64,000 nt of DNA from Telopea speciosissima. Taxonomy: Eukaryota > Streptophyta > Magnoliopsida > Proteales > Proteaceae. Each line of letters starts with the position of its first letter. The stretch's first letter is position 1. The stretch spans positions 71,418,984 through 71,482,983 of the forward strand of contig NC_057919.1 of the NCBI RefSeq assembly GCF_018873765.1, given 5' to 3'. The translations under genes and the position numbers were made by a program. The notes under the pieces were generated by a model. That model had not been told where the DNA came from. It searched no databases and worked only from the letters and a program-made list of their open reading frames with translations. Shown in pieces: positions 1-11,685 of the stretch.

Positions 1-504
1 TAAATTTTCAAGGCCTAAACTAAAAGTGTTTTTCCCGAAGTTCTTCCTTTTCTCATGAGTGACCCTATATACCTGTAATTCTTTCTAGTAGAGGATCGGC
101 ACTCTTGCAACACATAGCCAAACTCCAGAGGAACATGTCCGAGAGAAATCGGCCCGGATCTGCCTGCCTGATAGAGAAACACGAGAAACATAATCTACCT
201 AATAATTATCCAACCATTATGAGAGGACGACCTATGAATATTAAAAATATAAAATTCATGAAAGAAGTAAAATTACAAACTTGACTTTTATACCATGCTC
301 GATCTGAAAAACTTCACCAGCTAATCACATCAAGAGTTCCAACCAGATTGATGAAATGTAGTCCACCAAAAAGCCGCTTCCAACCACTGTGACCATTCCC
401 ATGGTACTCGTGAGCTATATTAATGTTCCTTGCAAAATTGCAACTCTTTCACAACTGATTTTTAAGCTGTTAATCCTCCTTTAAATCGTTACGAGATGAT
501 GGAA
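1..504. other. 3-prime flank / UTR of the rhomboid gene
   Basis: AT-rich sequence just downstream of the rhomboid stop codon (minus strand). It should contain the 3-prime UTR and polyadenylation site. I see no reading frame or repeat to report. Confidence 0.5.
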
Positions 505-1287
505 TCATCTACCAAACCTTTCAATCCTTCGACGCCGTACTTCTTCCAAAGAAAGGTCCCGAGGCTGATTCAATGGCCGAGTAGATGACAACCCATCTCT
601 ATGCCTTCTTGCACCACACATCTCGCATATATTTAACCTCCCAGAATTATCAAAGGTGCAAGCTGAGCATCTCCACAAACTGGACACATCCCTTCCTGTC
701 CGGCTCCCACCAACAGTCCCCCTTCCAGAAATCTGAGGTCTCCGGAAATGAAACAAGCCCTTCAGGAACCTCAAAGGCCAGCTCACCACATCAGTAAGTC
801 CTCTAAGTATAGATGTCAGTGGGTCTGGACCAGAATAAGAACTTTTTATCCGAAGGTAGAGAAATCCAGCAAGAATTCCACCAAGGTGACCCAAGAAAGA
901 CACGCCTGGCACAAACATTTGAATAAGAATCAGCTCAGCCCATGCTGCATATCGTGCGGGTACAATTAGTCCATGGACATATGTATAGTTGTCTGCCCGA
1001 GAGTTGAGGACCACTTTCATTCCAAAGAGCACACCAGAGAACCCAACTGCATGTTCATAGTAGTAGGCTCTCTCATAATCAAAGAATATGAGAAGGGCCT
1101 TTGCAAGGAGTAGTGTGATGCCTTGGGACATTCCTAGTAGTGCTGCAACCATTGAAGCAAACTCGATGCTTCCCATTGAAGTCTCCAACTGGATCCCCTT
1201 CCACAGGAGAGACATCATGTTGTAGACCAGGTGGGATTCACTCATGTGGTAGAATGGTGACAAGAAGAAGCGCTTCAGGTCTCTGTG
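505..1287 (-). CDS. RBL14: Rhomboid-like protease with RanBP2 zinc finger, coding exon 2 (last)
   Basis: Codes for the C-terminal 260 residues of a 331-residue rhomboid-family intramembrane protein, close in length and order to Arabidopsis RBL14 as I remember it. Seen: the exon opens after an AG acceptor (1289-1288) with HRDLKRFFLSPFYH, continuing exactly where exon 1 stops. It carries HLVYN (H90, N94), the catalytic serine motif GFSG (S155) and the catalytic histidine in GHLGG (H205), with hydrophobic segments between them. A RanBP2-type finger follows (W-x-C-x2-C-x3-N-x6-C-x2-C, cysteines about 278, 281, 292, 295), then a basic tail and a TGA at 505-507. Known: rhomboids cleave transmembrane substrates inside the membrane; the finger may bind RNA or protein. 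The reading frame is intact and both catalytic residues are present, so the protein is probably active. The membrane location is inferred. Confidence 0.93.
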   Translation of the reverse strand, partial: HRDLKRFFLSPFYHMSESHLVYNMMSLLWKGIQLETSMGSIEFASMVAALLGMSQGITLLLAKALLIFFDYERAYYYEHAVGFSGVLFGMKVVLNSRADNYTYVHGLIVPARYAAWAELILIQMFVPGVSFLGHLGGILAGFLYLRIKSSYSGPDPLTSILRGLTDVVSWPLRFLKGLFHFRRPQISGRGTVGGSRTGRDVSSLWRCSACTFDNSGRLNICEMCGARRHRDGLSSTRPLNQPRDLSLEEVRRRRIERFGR

Positions 1288-1439
1288 CTGCTAATAATTA
1301 CCAAAGATAAGGACAGCGTGTAAGGAAGAAATAGAGACATTAAAGCTCCATTTGTTTCAACGGAAATTATTTTGCAGGAACTGTCTTTAAAACAAAAGAA
1401 ATTTGTATAGAAATGAAAAAGGAAAATTGACACTTCATG

Positions 1440-1800
1440 GTCCAGTATAGATTTGTTTATAGAAGTGGCCCACCAAATTCTAACACATTGCAAACTGGAG
1501 ATCAAGTCCGACCATTGGATAGACAACGGACGGTCTGGATGGGCCTCCATTGTCAAATTTGAGACTCAAATTCAACCACTTCACTGTGTATTGGCATGCA
1601 TGTCCATGTACGCGTACAGCACTCCAAGCACTACAGTGCACTCTCCCGAAGACCTGGATTTGCAGAGCTCCATTTTTCCACTTGACAAACTCTGTTCGGA
1701 CTGAAACTTGACATGCGAAAGAGACCTAGGGATCCAATTGTCCATAAAATTTGGGCCCCATCCGACATACATGTGGGAGATTTTAGGGACGACCAGATAT
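1440..1800. repeat. Dispersed repeat, copy 1
   Basis: A stretch with phrases such as GGCATGCATGTCCATGTACG, CCTGGATTTGCAGAGCTC and a GGACCCCATC-like block. It has recognisable relatives at 48050-48255 and 49005-49160 inside intron 2 of the F-box gene. No coding capacity. It is probably a non-autonomous DNA transposon or a degraded repeat; the ends are not clear. Confidence 0.5.
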
Positions 1801-2400
1801 ACTTTGCCCGTGAAAAAAACAGTTTATTTTTACTGAAATATAATATAAAAACTTAGAAATCAACTTCCATTTTAATTTTAGTGATGTTGATTTCCCCACA
1901 AGGGGGGAAAAAACTGATTGGCATCTTGCTCAACTATATAATTGCCACCCAAGAAACACACTACCCGTATTTTGGAAATAACAAATAAAGACAAATGAAA
2001 AATAAATTCAAATTAATTAATAAGTACAAATTGATTTCCAAGAAATATATTTACTGTTGAAACAAAGACCACAAATATGATTCCCCACGAAGACCATGAT
2101 ATTAGAGGAAACTAACAACATACAGTAGTTGCATAAAAGTATAGCTTCTGAAGCATATCTTTCGCCAAATCATAATGACCTTCAACAATTCAAGATAATC
2201 AGGACATCACATCCATCATAATCCTTGGAATTTTTTTACTGCTACGAATAATAATTTATTCATTCAAAAGCAATGGCTACTGAATCAGAAGCCCAAAAAA
2301 ATTACAGCACAAGGCAAACAGGTGAAGAAAAAACAGACTACACATACAAGCAAAGGCACAGAAAAAATAGAACATAAATTCTACTTAGCTACTTAATGCG
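1801..2400. other. Non-coding intron sequence
   Basis: AT-rich intron DNA with short A and T runs. I see no gene or well-bounded element. Confidence 0.4.
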
Positions 2401-2419
2401 TCAGCTAACACATCAGCAT

Positions 2420-3320
2420 ATCTAAGACAGCACAGAAATTAGTAGATCTACATGGGAGTGCACAAAGATGTTGCCCTCATTATCATAGTATGAATAAATC
2501 CATGGTCCATGTTTGATGCAGTTAGACATTGGATTAAATAGGGATTCTTTGTCATTTTTTATTTTTATGTTATTAGAATCGTAGGAAGGTAAGAGTCCAG
2601 GTTTATTAGAGAATGATTTTTGTTTTAGATTAGATAGAGTTAGGGTCAAGTTATGATTTCAGTTTCAAGGTAGGATTAGGACTTTTATTTTATAAAAGGG
2701 CATGTAACCCACGATTGGGATCTGGATTTTGGAATTGAATGAAAAGTTACCTTGTTGCCGCTCAGAGCTGTGTGCGCACAAGTCTCTCTCCCTTGATTTT
2801 CTCCACCTCGTCTCAGGTACTGTTCCTGCTCTTCCTCTTCTCTCTGGTGATCTTCTCCTTTCCTTCTTTATTTCTTGCTTCCCTCGTATACCATATGCCT
2901 TCCAATTTCTGTTTGGGCCATTAACGATCACTAGAGAATTTGTTGAAACTCATTCAACGCAAATCTGATTGGCTCGAGATTTTGGGGCTTGAATCACCTC
3001 CTTAGGGCCAGGTCCAGAAAACCATCTCTGATGAGAGATCTTAACCAATCTCATAACTAACCTGAACTTCTACCGCCAGATCTGAGCTATAAGAACAGAA
3101 GATCTTGGTAGATGTTTTGAGGTGTTCATCGGTCAGAACCAAGAGACTATCAAGTTTCACCCCTTCGCTTGCAGTTTCAGACCCTTCCAAGGCCTAAGCA
3201 GAGACAACCATCACTTGAAATTGAAGCTGCTGGTTTTGGTTCGAGCATAAAGGTTGAAGACAACCTTCGATAGGTGTTTTAACATTTCTATTTCCTGATT
3301 TCCGGAATTACCCTTTCCTA
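2420..3320 (+). repeat. LTR-like sequence, possibly a solo LTR
   Basis: Looks like an LTR: a TATA-type box (TTATAAAAGG near 2690), then a transcribed-leader-like, pyrimidine-rich tract with CCACCTCGTCTCAGG. There is no coding sequence or primer-binding site beside it. Its ends and any target duplication were not found, so a degraded promoter-bearing repeat is equally possible. The DNA to 3820 is also without features. Confidence 0.3.
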
Positions 3321-3829
3321 TTTCTTTGAACCCTTCTTGTCCTTATTTATTCTCCTCTTCCCAATCTGTCCGTACTCCCTCATTAATTAAAACTCCTACA
3401 TCCTTTCACTTTGTCTACCTAAATACACTATTAAGTTTTTGCCTACTTACAATCCTGCCACTGGTCTTATACACTTCAAGATATTTACTGTTTTGCCACT
3501 AGTGCTTGTGATTTGAGTTATCTAACACTTGGGCGGGCCCATAGCGAACCCATATTGGGTTTCCAACCCCGGGATCGCATCAATGTTCCTGTGATCTTGT
3601 CCAGTACTGTGACTGACAATGATCTAGTGATTGGGCCACACACACTACGATAAAGATAAATTCTGCTGTCATTGAATCCGTTATACACAAGTCATTTTAT
3701 ATCCTCATAGACTAGAGTTTTGCAAGAACAGAAACCATAACATCAAGTATCAAGGGTACATATATTTAACAAACCTCACAGCTGAAATACAATAGGTATA
3801 CTGACTGTGTAGCACTGTTTTTTTGGGTG

Positions 3830-4635
3830 AATAAATGAATTCATTGCCAAAGGAAAAAGGAAGAAAAAAAAAAAACCAGAAAGCCCTAAGAAAGGGGGGG
3901 GGGGGAGAAAAAGAAATACAACATACAAGACCCTGCCTCTTACAAGAGAGGGTGGGGGGGGGGGGACTGTAAGAGAGGCGGAGAGGACCCATGCATCAAT
4001 AATCAACCTTTTTCAAGGGGTGTCAACTAAAAGGGGCAATAGCTAACTTAGTTTGAACATCAAAGGTAATGGAATTCCAAATCTGTTGAAAGGATCAGGA
4101 TTTGGAGGTCCATCTATGAAGATTGCGCTCGAACCAAATGTGATAAATGGCCGCATTAAAAGCGAGCTTACCCACCGTGTCAGAATAGCAAATGTCATAT
4201 CCACGGTCCACCCAAATCCATTCTCTCTGAAAGGGAAAAATCCACATTCTACGAGATAGCATTTGGCTAAAAGACCAGACCAGACAGAGGAGGAGAATGG
4301 GCAATCGAAAAAGAGATGATCCACATCTTCAAAGGCATTCCAGCGAAGGCAACACTAGGGGGAACAAGAATCTGTCTCTAAAGGAGGAAAACCCGAGTCG
4401 GGATGCAAAGAGAGCACACCCTTCAAACAGAGAAGCTATGATGGGGTATGTGCGTCTTGAACTAGACCAAATCGCACCAAGGTTTCATTGAACCATGAGC
4501 CCTGATTAGATCCCAAGCGGGATTGGCAGAGAAGAGAACTGACAACGAAGCAGACTAAATAACTATGTCACCACTCCCCCTGGCTTCCTGGGGATACTTG
4601 GTAGATTCCAGATGGAAGCGAAGGAGGGGGAGGCC
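3830..4635 (-). mobile_element. L1-type LINE, 3-prime part (split by copia element 1)
   Basis: Minus-strand LINE ending at a T-run on the plus strand (TTTTTTTGGGTGAATAAA, near 3832), the complement of a poly(A) tail. Translation shows the zinc-binding region found at the C-terminus of plant L1 reverse transcriptases (HLFFDCPFSSSVW, then HIWFERNLHRW), with frameshifts. The body resumes at 11686: the motif before the break (RQFDGWP) continues as a proline-rich PPPSLP stretch at this edge, as in the related LINE at 28705-30131. G runs at about 3894 and 3954 interrupt it. Defective. Confidence 0.8.
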
Positions 4636-4931
4636 AGTTGGAACTTAAAGGTAGGTCGAATCTGGTAAGAGAAGAGGTTTACAGCAAGAAGAAGAGGGAG
4701 AGAAGAGGAAAGAAAAAGAAGAAGAAGAGAAGAGAATGGGAGAATTGATTGTGTGTTGAGTGATTCTCAACACACATATTAGCTTCATTAATTAACTCTT
4801 CCAAATTACACAAGCCTCCCTAGGGAGGTAAAGGAAAATAAGACAAGAAAGTAAAAATACAACTTAGTCATGTCTAATAACTAGACAAGGACAGAACTAC
4901 CCCTATACAAGATATTCTAACAACTCTAACA
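4636..4931 (-). repeat. 3-prime LTR of copia element 1
   Basis: 296 bp, reading TGTTAGAGTTG...CCAACT on the minus strand. Almost the same as 11388-11685; by eye I see roughly ten differences, including a GT dinucleotide and A/G changes in the GAAGAA-rich stretch. That suggests a fairly recent insertion. Confidence 0.92.
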
Positions 4932-5058
4932 CTCCCCCTCAAGCTGGAGAATAAATGTCATACATTTCCAACTTGCACAATAGAGTACTAAATAGACTAG
5001 GAGGGAGACCCTTGGTGAAGATATCTGCTACTTGATCACCTGTCTTCACAAGGGGAGT

Positions 5059-8041
5059 TCAAATGCACCCAGAATCCAGCTTCTCTTTGATGAAGTGACG
5101 ACCAACCTCAATATGCTTGGTTCGATCATGTTGAACCGGATTATGGGCAATGCTTATGGCAGCTTTGTTGTCACAATAAAGTCTCATTGGCCCTTCAGTT
5201 TCAAAGCTCAAGTCTTGAAGAAGCCTTTTCAGCCATATAAGCTCACATACTCCATGGGCCATGGCCCTAAACTCGGCCTCAGCATTGGATCGAGTAACAA
5301 CTGGTTGTTTCTTGCTCCTCCAGGTAACTAGATTGCCACCCACAAAGGTACAGTACCCAAAAGTAGATCTCCTGTCAGAGACTGAACCAGCCCAATCAGC
5401 ATCTGTGTAGCCTTCAATCTGCAAATGGTCATGCCTAGCAAATAGAAAACCTTTTCCTAGACAGGATTTCAGGTATCTAATGATGCGATACACTGCATCC
5501 AGATATCCACTCCTGGGAGCATGCATGAACTGACTCACCACTCCAACTGCATAAGAGATGTCTGGTCGAGTCAAGGAGAGATAGATTAGTTTCCAAACTA
5601 ACCTTTGATACTTGCTTGCTTCTATAAGAGAAGAACCACATTCATCACCAAGTTTATGATTCGGATCAATGGGGGAAGTGGCTGGTTTGCACCCCATCAT
5701 CCCTGTCTCTTTCAGAAGATCCAAGACAAATTTCCTTTGGCAAATGTTGATCCCTTTCCTTGATCTAGATACCTCAATACCCAAGAAGTATTTTAAGAGT
5801 CAAGGTCTTTGATCTCAAACTGTTAGCTTGAGATAAGACTTCAATCTATTTATCTCAATGAACATCATTCGCACCACAATGTCATCAACATAGACAACAA
5901 AGAGCGTAAGCGTACCATTACCTCTCCCGATAAACAACGTGTGGTCAGCTTGACTCTGATAATACCCATTCTTCAGAATGGCTTGTCGAAATCTCTCAAA
6001 CCAGGCCTTAGGAGACTGCTTTAGGCCATAGAGAATTTTCTTCAACCAACACACTTTCCCTTCAACTCGAGGACACTTAAAACCAAAGTGGAGGCTGCAT
6101 GTACACTACTTCTGCTAAATCTCCATGAAGAAATGCATTCTTCACATCTAATTGGTACATTGGCCAATCTTTATTGGCTGCTACTGAAAGAAGAACCCTG
6201 ATGGAGTTATGCTTGGCTGCAAGGGCAAAAGTCTCCTGGTAGTCAATGCCATACACCTGACTATACCCTTTTGCAACCAGCCGAGCTTTGTACCTTTCCA
6301 CTGTACCATCGGATCGATAGTATTGTTCTTCTCTAGAGCCACCATTTCCTTAGTCATTGCTTGCATCCATTTGGATTGGATAAGGCCTCTGTGACATTTT
6401 TGGGAATGGAAGAAGACTCAAGAGCAGTGGAAAAAGCAATACCTGTAGGAGAAATGGAGTCATAGGAAACAAACTGGGCTATGGGGTTAGTACAGGCTCT
6501 CTTCCCCTTTCTCATAACAATGGGAAGATCTAATTTAGGAGAGGAATTACCTGAGTGAGGAGGATGAGATTGAGGATGTGGATCCAAAGAGGGATTTTGG
6601 CAGGATTGCTTATACCATGGTTGCTTCCCTTTTCCATTCAACAAAGATTCACCTCTTGTGAATACACCATCTTCTTTTAATCTTATACCCTTGTATTCTG
6701 TTTCCTTGCTAGCATCACCACCACTACTAGCATCAATATCAAAAACACCATCATCAACAACATCCACTTCTTTGTAATTTCCAATATCAAATAGGAATGG
6801 GGAAGTGGAGGTAGGCAAGGGGGATAGGAAGGGAATGACATCAGCATTCTGTTCACTGCTAGTACTCTCCCCCTGAACAGAATGGCGAGGGGAAGAAGAA
6901 AAAAAAGAAATAGACTCAAAGAAGGTGACATCTTTGGAGAGAAGTCGCCTTCGGGAAGGAGGATGGTAGCACTTATATCTTTTGGTGGAATCAGAGTAGC
7001 CCAAGAAGATGCACTTGAGAGCTTTGGGATCAAACTTGGTATGGGCTGATTTGCTGACATGTACATAACAAACACAACCAAAGACTCGTGGAGACAAGGG
7101 AAAAACTATGGATTGAGGAGAAAGAAGAGCCAGGGGGATTTGGAGCCAAGGAGTGGAGTTGGCATCCGGTTAATAAGAAAGGCAGCGGTAAGAAGTGCAT
7201 CAGACCAGAAGGTCTTAGGCACGTGCATACCAAAGAGAAGACCCCTGGTGATTTACAGCAAATGGCGGTTTTTGCGTTCAGCCACCCCATTTTGCTGTGG
7301 GGTGTCAACACAAGCCAGTTGATGGATGATGCCATTATCAGAAAAGAACTGTTGGAGACCCTATACATGTACTCAACCCCCTTATCAGATCTAACAATTT
7401 TGATGTGAGTACCAAACTGAGTACTGATAAGTTGATAAAAATCCTTAAAAGCATCACAAACATTACTCTTTTGTTTGAACAAAACAGTCCAAGTAGACCG
7501 AGAATAGTCATCCACAAATGAAACAAAATAACGAAATCCAGATAAAGAAGTAGTAGGAGAAGGCCCCCAAACATCAGTATGAACAAGGGAAAAAGGTGCA
7601 GTAGATCTATTACCACAATAAGGATAAGATGTGCGACAATGTTCAGCGAAAATACAAGATTCACACTGAAAAACATAAGATGCAGGAAAAGAAGTAAACA
7701 AGTGGGGTAACTGTCTCCTCAAAACAACAAAAGAGGGAAGACCCAAACGTTGATGCCAGAGCATGATAGACTCCAAAGTACTACGGTCATTCCGACCACA
7801 AACAGAAGCTGCAGCAGTAGATTGAGCAGGTAACCGTGGCTCAAGAAGATAAGAGTCCTCCTTTCTCAGTCCCATTGCCAATAACCCTCTTTGTCTCCAA
7901 ATCCTGAAAGACACAATAAGAAGGAAAGAAAATGACACAACAATGTAAGGATTTGGTTAGGTGACTCACTGATAATAGGTTAGTAGCAAAGTCAAGAACA
8001 TGAAGGACAGACTCGAGGGAAATAGAAGGAGTAACTCGCAC
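5059..8041 (-). pseudogene. copia element 1 pol relic (integrase, RT, RNase H)
   Basis: Broken pol reading frame. Integrase: HQRLGL...CESC zinc-binding part and core HTDVWGP and RSDKGVEY at about 7938-7340. Reverse transcriptase: [23 protein letters not shown] (6301-6077), LKQSPKAWF and catalytic YVDDIVV (6054-5815). RNase H: YTDADWAGS, GYCTFVGGNLVTW and CDNKAA (5784-5059). Frames change at about 5800, 6060, 6300 and 7030, so no polyprotein can be made. The sequence between RT and integrase (7097-6354) keeps the usual variable linker. Confidence 0.9.
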
Positions 8042-9076
8042 ATTACTCTTACTAGAAACAGAAGAAAGGGAACCATCAGCAACCCTTACCTTGTCCCGGC
8101 CAGAGCAAATAGAGTAGGAATCATAGTTTTATGACATACCAGTCATGTGATCAGAGGCTCCAGAGTCAATAATCCAGGTGGGTGCAGTAGGAGCAGACGA
8201 GACCTGCAGAGCTGAGGCAGAAGTAGTAGACCCTCCAGAGGTAGAACCAGTAGCTGACCCTCCGAGGTTAGACATCAACCGACGGAGGGCTGCAATATCA
8301 TCCTGTGAGAGGGAATCACGAGCCGGCTGGGGTCTAGGTGGCACAGACTCAGATGTCACAGAGTGAGCCCTAGCTCCCCCTCGCTTGCCGCCACGGGCAC
8401 TAGATGAACCACCACGCATACCAGGGGGCTGTCCATGAAGATCCCAACACCGGTCCTTGGTGTGTCCAAGCTTGCCACAATGATCACATTTGTATCTCTT
8501 ACGGTGATCGCCACGAGGTGGCCCTTGGCCTTTCCCCCCACTTTTCTAGTCTCTGTGGGAACTAGAAACAAGATCAGACCTCTCTGTTGATGGTGCAATA
8601 CCCATAGTGGTCCTCCTGGTTTCCTCACTTTGCAAATAGCTGCACACGTCATCCAGAGATGGAAAGGGAGATCTCCCTAAGATTTGCAGGCGAAGAGGCT
8701 CATATTCAAGGTTAAGACCACCAAGCAAAATAAGGATCCTTTCCTTTTCTTGGCTCCTGTAGACCTTTGCTTGATCATTAGAATTGGACAACTGGAGATT
8801 GTTATAGTGATCATATTCCTCCCACAAGCTAATAACAGAGTTGTAGTACTCAGATATACTCCTATCACCCTGTTTCATATGAATGATCTTTTGGAGGATT
8901 TGATACACTTTCGTTGAATCTCCAACTCTATCAAAAACTCTGGATACACTGTCCCAAATATCTTTCGCAGTCTCCTTACTCATAAACCTCCAACCTATCT
9001 CAGGTTTCATGGAGAATATCAGCCAAGTCATAACAGTGGAGTTCTCAGTCTCCTACTTGAGATAGCCTGTATCGGA

Positions 9077-10257
9077 CACATAGTCCGAAAACTCGCGAGA
9101 TCTCGCCGAGATTCTCGATTTTTGGATTTTCTGAGTCGAGATGGCCTACGAGTCCCAAAAGTATACTTTCTCTCCGAGATCTCGGTTTGACATAGGCAAA
9201 TGCCCATCTAGGTCCTTTATATGAGTGCCACATCTCGAAATCTTGGTGGAAAATCTTGGTACACAAACACCTATCTATGCCAGGAACCAAGACAGACACT
9301 TATTTATGCCTAATATCTTCATTTACTTAAGATATTATTCATAAATAAGCATATACCCCCTATTTGAATCCAATAAAAATAGTTAAAAAATCAAATCCAA
9401 AAGGGAATAAAGTCAACCACCCAGTTCAAGAACAAAAACTGGATTTTCGACGGTAGGTGCAATTTTCAACTTTCTAATGCTGGGGTTTTTCTCAAATCTA
9501 AAAATTTCATAAATCTTATTATGGTAAAACATTGCTAAAAACCAAAAGTACGGTAAAATATTCATTTGTTTTGATGTCCAAAAAATTATTTTCATTCAGA
9601 GCGATTTTGATAGTGTTCGCGCACACCGAATTAAGTTTGACCGGTACATAACTCCTTCAATATAAATCAGATTTAAGCAATCTTGGACTTGTTGGAAAGC
9701 AGTTTTACCATAATAAGATTTATGGAATTTTTAGATTTAAGAAAAACCCGAGCATTAGAAAGTTGAAAATTGCACCTACCGCCGAATATCCAGTTTTTGT
9801 TCTTGAACTGGGGGGTTGACTTTTTTTCCTTTTGGAATTTGATTTTTTAACTATTTTTATTGGATTCAAATAGGGGGGTATTTTCTTATTTATGAATAAT
9901 ATCTTAAGTAAATGAAATACAAAAGCATTTACTTAAATGATATTAGGCATAACTAAGCATAAATAAGTCTGTTTGTCCTATGTCTGTCCTGCTTTCTAGC
10001 ATAAGTGTCTGTCCTGCTTTCCCACTAACTGAAACTCCTATTTGGACTTTGTTTTTGCAAAATCTGATAGTGCCATTGTGTTTAAATGGCCTAAAATAGG
10101 CTGAATACCAACTTTCAGACCCAAAAGAGGTCTAAAACCCATCGAGATGGGCTTCCGAGTCGGGAAAAAAAAAAGTGCACAAACTCCCCGAGATCTCGGC
10201 CCAACTCGGTTTTTTGCTAGGCCGAGATGGCTCCGAGACCCGAGTTTTCGAACCTTG
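9077..10257. mobile_element. Non-autonomous hAT-like foldback element inside copia gag
   Basis: 1,181 bp with related ends: CACATAGTCCGAAAACTCG at left and, reversed, CAAGGTTCGAAAACTCG at right. It is flanked by an 8-bp duplication with one mismatch (GTATCGGA at 9069-9076, GTATCGGT at 10258-10265). Subterminal CGAGATCTCG-type palindromes match the style of the hAT copies at 15662 and 31228. The middle is a large inverted repeat. No transposase frame. The insertion point is confirmed because copia gag reads through once it is removed. Confidence 0.8.
9288..9990. repeat. Large inverted repeat inside the hAT-like element
   Basis: The left arm (about 9288-9535) and right arm (about 9705-9990) are reverse complements with scattered mismatches. 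Shared blocks include TTTGAATCCAATAAAAATAG, AATTTTCAACTTTCTAATGC and ACCATAATAAGATTTATG. The spacer is about 170 bp. A transcript would fold into a hairpin of about 250 bp, a potential small-RNA source (inference). Confidence 0.85.
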
Positions 10258-11375
10258 GTATCGGTTGTAGCAGGAGCTGTGATAGACCAAGTAATGTACC
10301 CCAACTTTCCCCTACAGCGTAGAGACAACTTCACAGAACGGGACCAATCCAAATAGTTGGTATTGTCCAACTTCACAACCGAGATCTGGGTGTTGGGGTT
10401 ATCAAAGGAAGCAATGGTTGGGAAACCACTACTTGGGCTGCCGGCTGTAATTGGTCCACTGACCTCAGAATCTTGTCCAGACACAGTGGACATAATGGGC
10501 AAACACTTCAACAATCAATATAAGTTGTTTGCGCAAGTGGGGAGTATACTCAACCCAAACAAGGAGGCAAACCAATACACAAATGGTACTCAATCAACCA
10601 AACCACTAGGCTGAGACCAAGCCTAAAAAACAGCAAGCACATAGAGAGCAAAAAAATTGCATAACTCAAACCAAGATCTTCTAGCAGCCAAGAACCTTTA
10701 GTCCATAACACCCAATAAGTGTATCAAGATGCAATGCATTCCATTCTCAATCACATTCAGTCATTCAATACAGCAAGCTTCAAAGAAGGCAAAAAACAAA
10801 GCAGCTGATACCTGTATAGCAGCAAGGAAAAATCAGTAGCAGTCCTCTTATCCTCCACCTTCAAGAGTAGGCTCTTAGCGCTTCAAGAAGGCACTCCCAT
10901 ACAACGTAAATTGGACAAGTTCCAAGGCCAGCCAAGCTGCCAAAGGCAGAATCGAATCTGAGACAGTCCAAGGCTGGCGGAAAAAACAGGGTTTGCTTCC
11001 AAGATTTCAAAACATCTGGAAGCTAAGTAGCATTCCTTTCAAAAAACAAGAGATTAGGGGTCTGAAACAACACCCCTAGGCGATGCAAATCCAATAGGTC
11101 TCACGCCAAGAGATGGAGAAGAGAAGAAGAACCAAGAAAAATCTTCACAGGCTGGCGGTAACTTTGCAGTCATCTTCCATAGCTTCAAATCACCCTCAGC
11201 AGCTCCTAAACTCTCTCCATATGGACTTAACTTGGAGAATACCACTCCCAAGACTGTAAGAAGTATAGTATCTCACATATACAGCCTCTAATGGAACCCC
11301 CTTTACATTTATAGGGTTCCAAAGAGAGGAGAAGATAACCACTGAGCTCAGCCGACTCTCAAACCAGAGATGTTG

Positions 11376-11387
11376 GCTTTGATACCA
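11376..11387 (-). other. Primer-binding site of copia element 1
   Basis: On the minus strand TGGTATCAAAGC, one base from the usual plant copia site complementary to initiator tRNA-Met (TGGTATCAGAGC). It touches the 5-prime LTR with no spacer. Confidence 0.85.
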
Positions 11388-11685
11388 AGTTGGAACTTAA
11401 AGGTAGGTCGAATCTGGTAAGAGAAGAGGTTTACAGCAAGGAGAAGAGGGAGAGAAGAGGAAAGAAGAAGAAGAAGAAGAGAAGAGAATGGGAGAATCGA
11501 TTATGTGTGTTGAGTGATTCTCAACACACATATTAGCTTCATTAATTAACTCTCCCAAATTACACAAGCCTCCCTAGGGAGGTAAAGGGAAATAAGACAA
11601 GAAAGTAAAAATAAAACTTAGTCATGTCTTATAACTAGACAATGACAGAACTACCCCTATACAAGATATTCTAACAACTCTAACA
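11388..11685 (-). repeat. 5-prime LTR of copia element 1
   Basis: 298 bp. On the minus strand it ends ...CCAACT directly against TGGTATCAAAGC. It is followed on the plus strand by AGGCC, the second copy of the target duplication. Confidence 0.92.

Larger units (their letters stand above)
8129..10514 (-). pseudogene. copia element 1 gag and protease relic, split by an insertion
   Basis: The gag N-terminus starts at 10514 (ISVVKLDNTNYLDWSRSVKL). It stops at the hAT-like element (10257-9077) and resumes with TWLIFSMKPEIGWRF. A CCHC zinc knuckle (CDHCGKLGHTKDRC) lies at about 8420-8480. The protease site DSGASDHM lies at about 8129-8175 and is followed by a stop. When the insertion and one target copy are subtracted the frame continues, except for one TAG near 9058. 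The zinc knuckle and protease lie in a different frame from the middle of gag. Confidence 0.88.
4636..11685 (-). mobile_element. Ty1/copia retrotransposon 1 (complete, defective, with nested insertion)
   Basis: Bounded by two LTRs (4636-4931 and 11388-11685) and a 5-bp target duplication AGGCC at 4631-4635 and 11686-11690. A primer-binding site abuts the 5-prime LTR and a purine tract (GAGGGGGAG on the minus strand) abuts the 3-prime LTR. Domain order on the minus strand is gag, zinc knuckle, protease, integrase, reverse transcriptase, RNase H, which is the copia order. The span is 7,050 bp, or about 5.9 kb after subtracting the hAT-like insertion at 9077-10257, a normal copia size. It sits inside the L1 LINE described on both sides. 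Several frameshifts and stops mean it is no longer autonomous. Confidence 0.93.
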
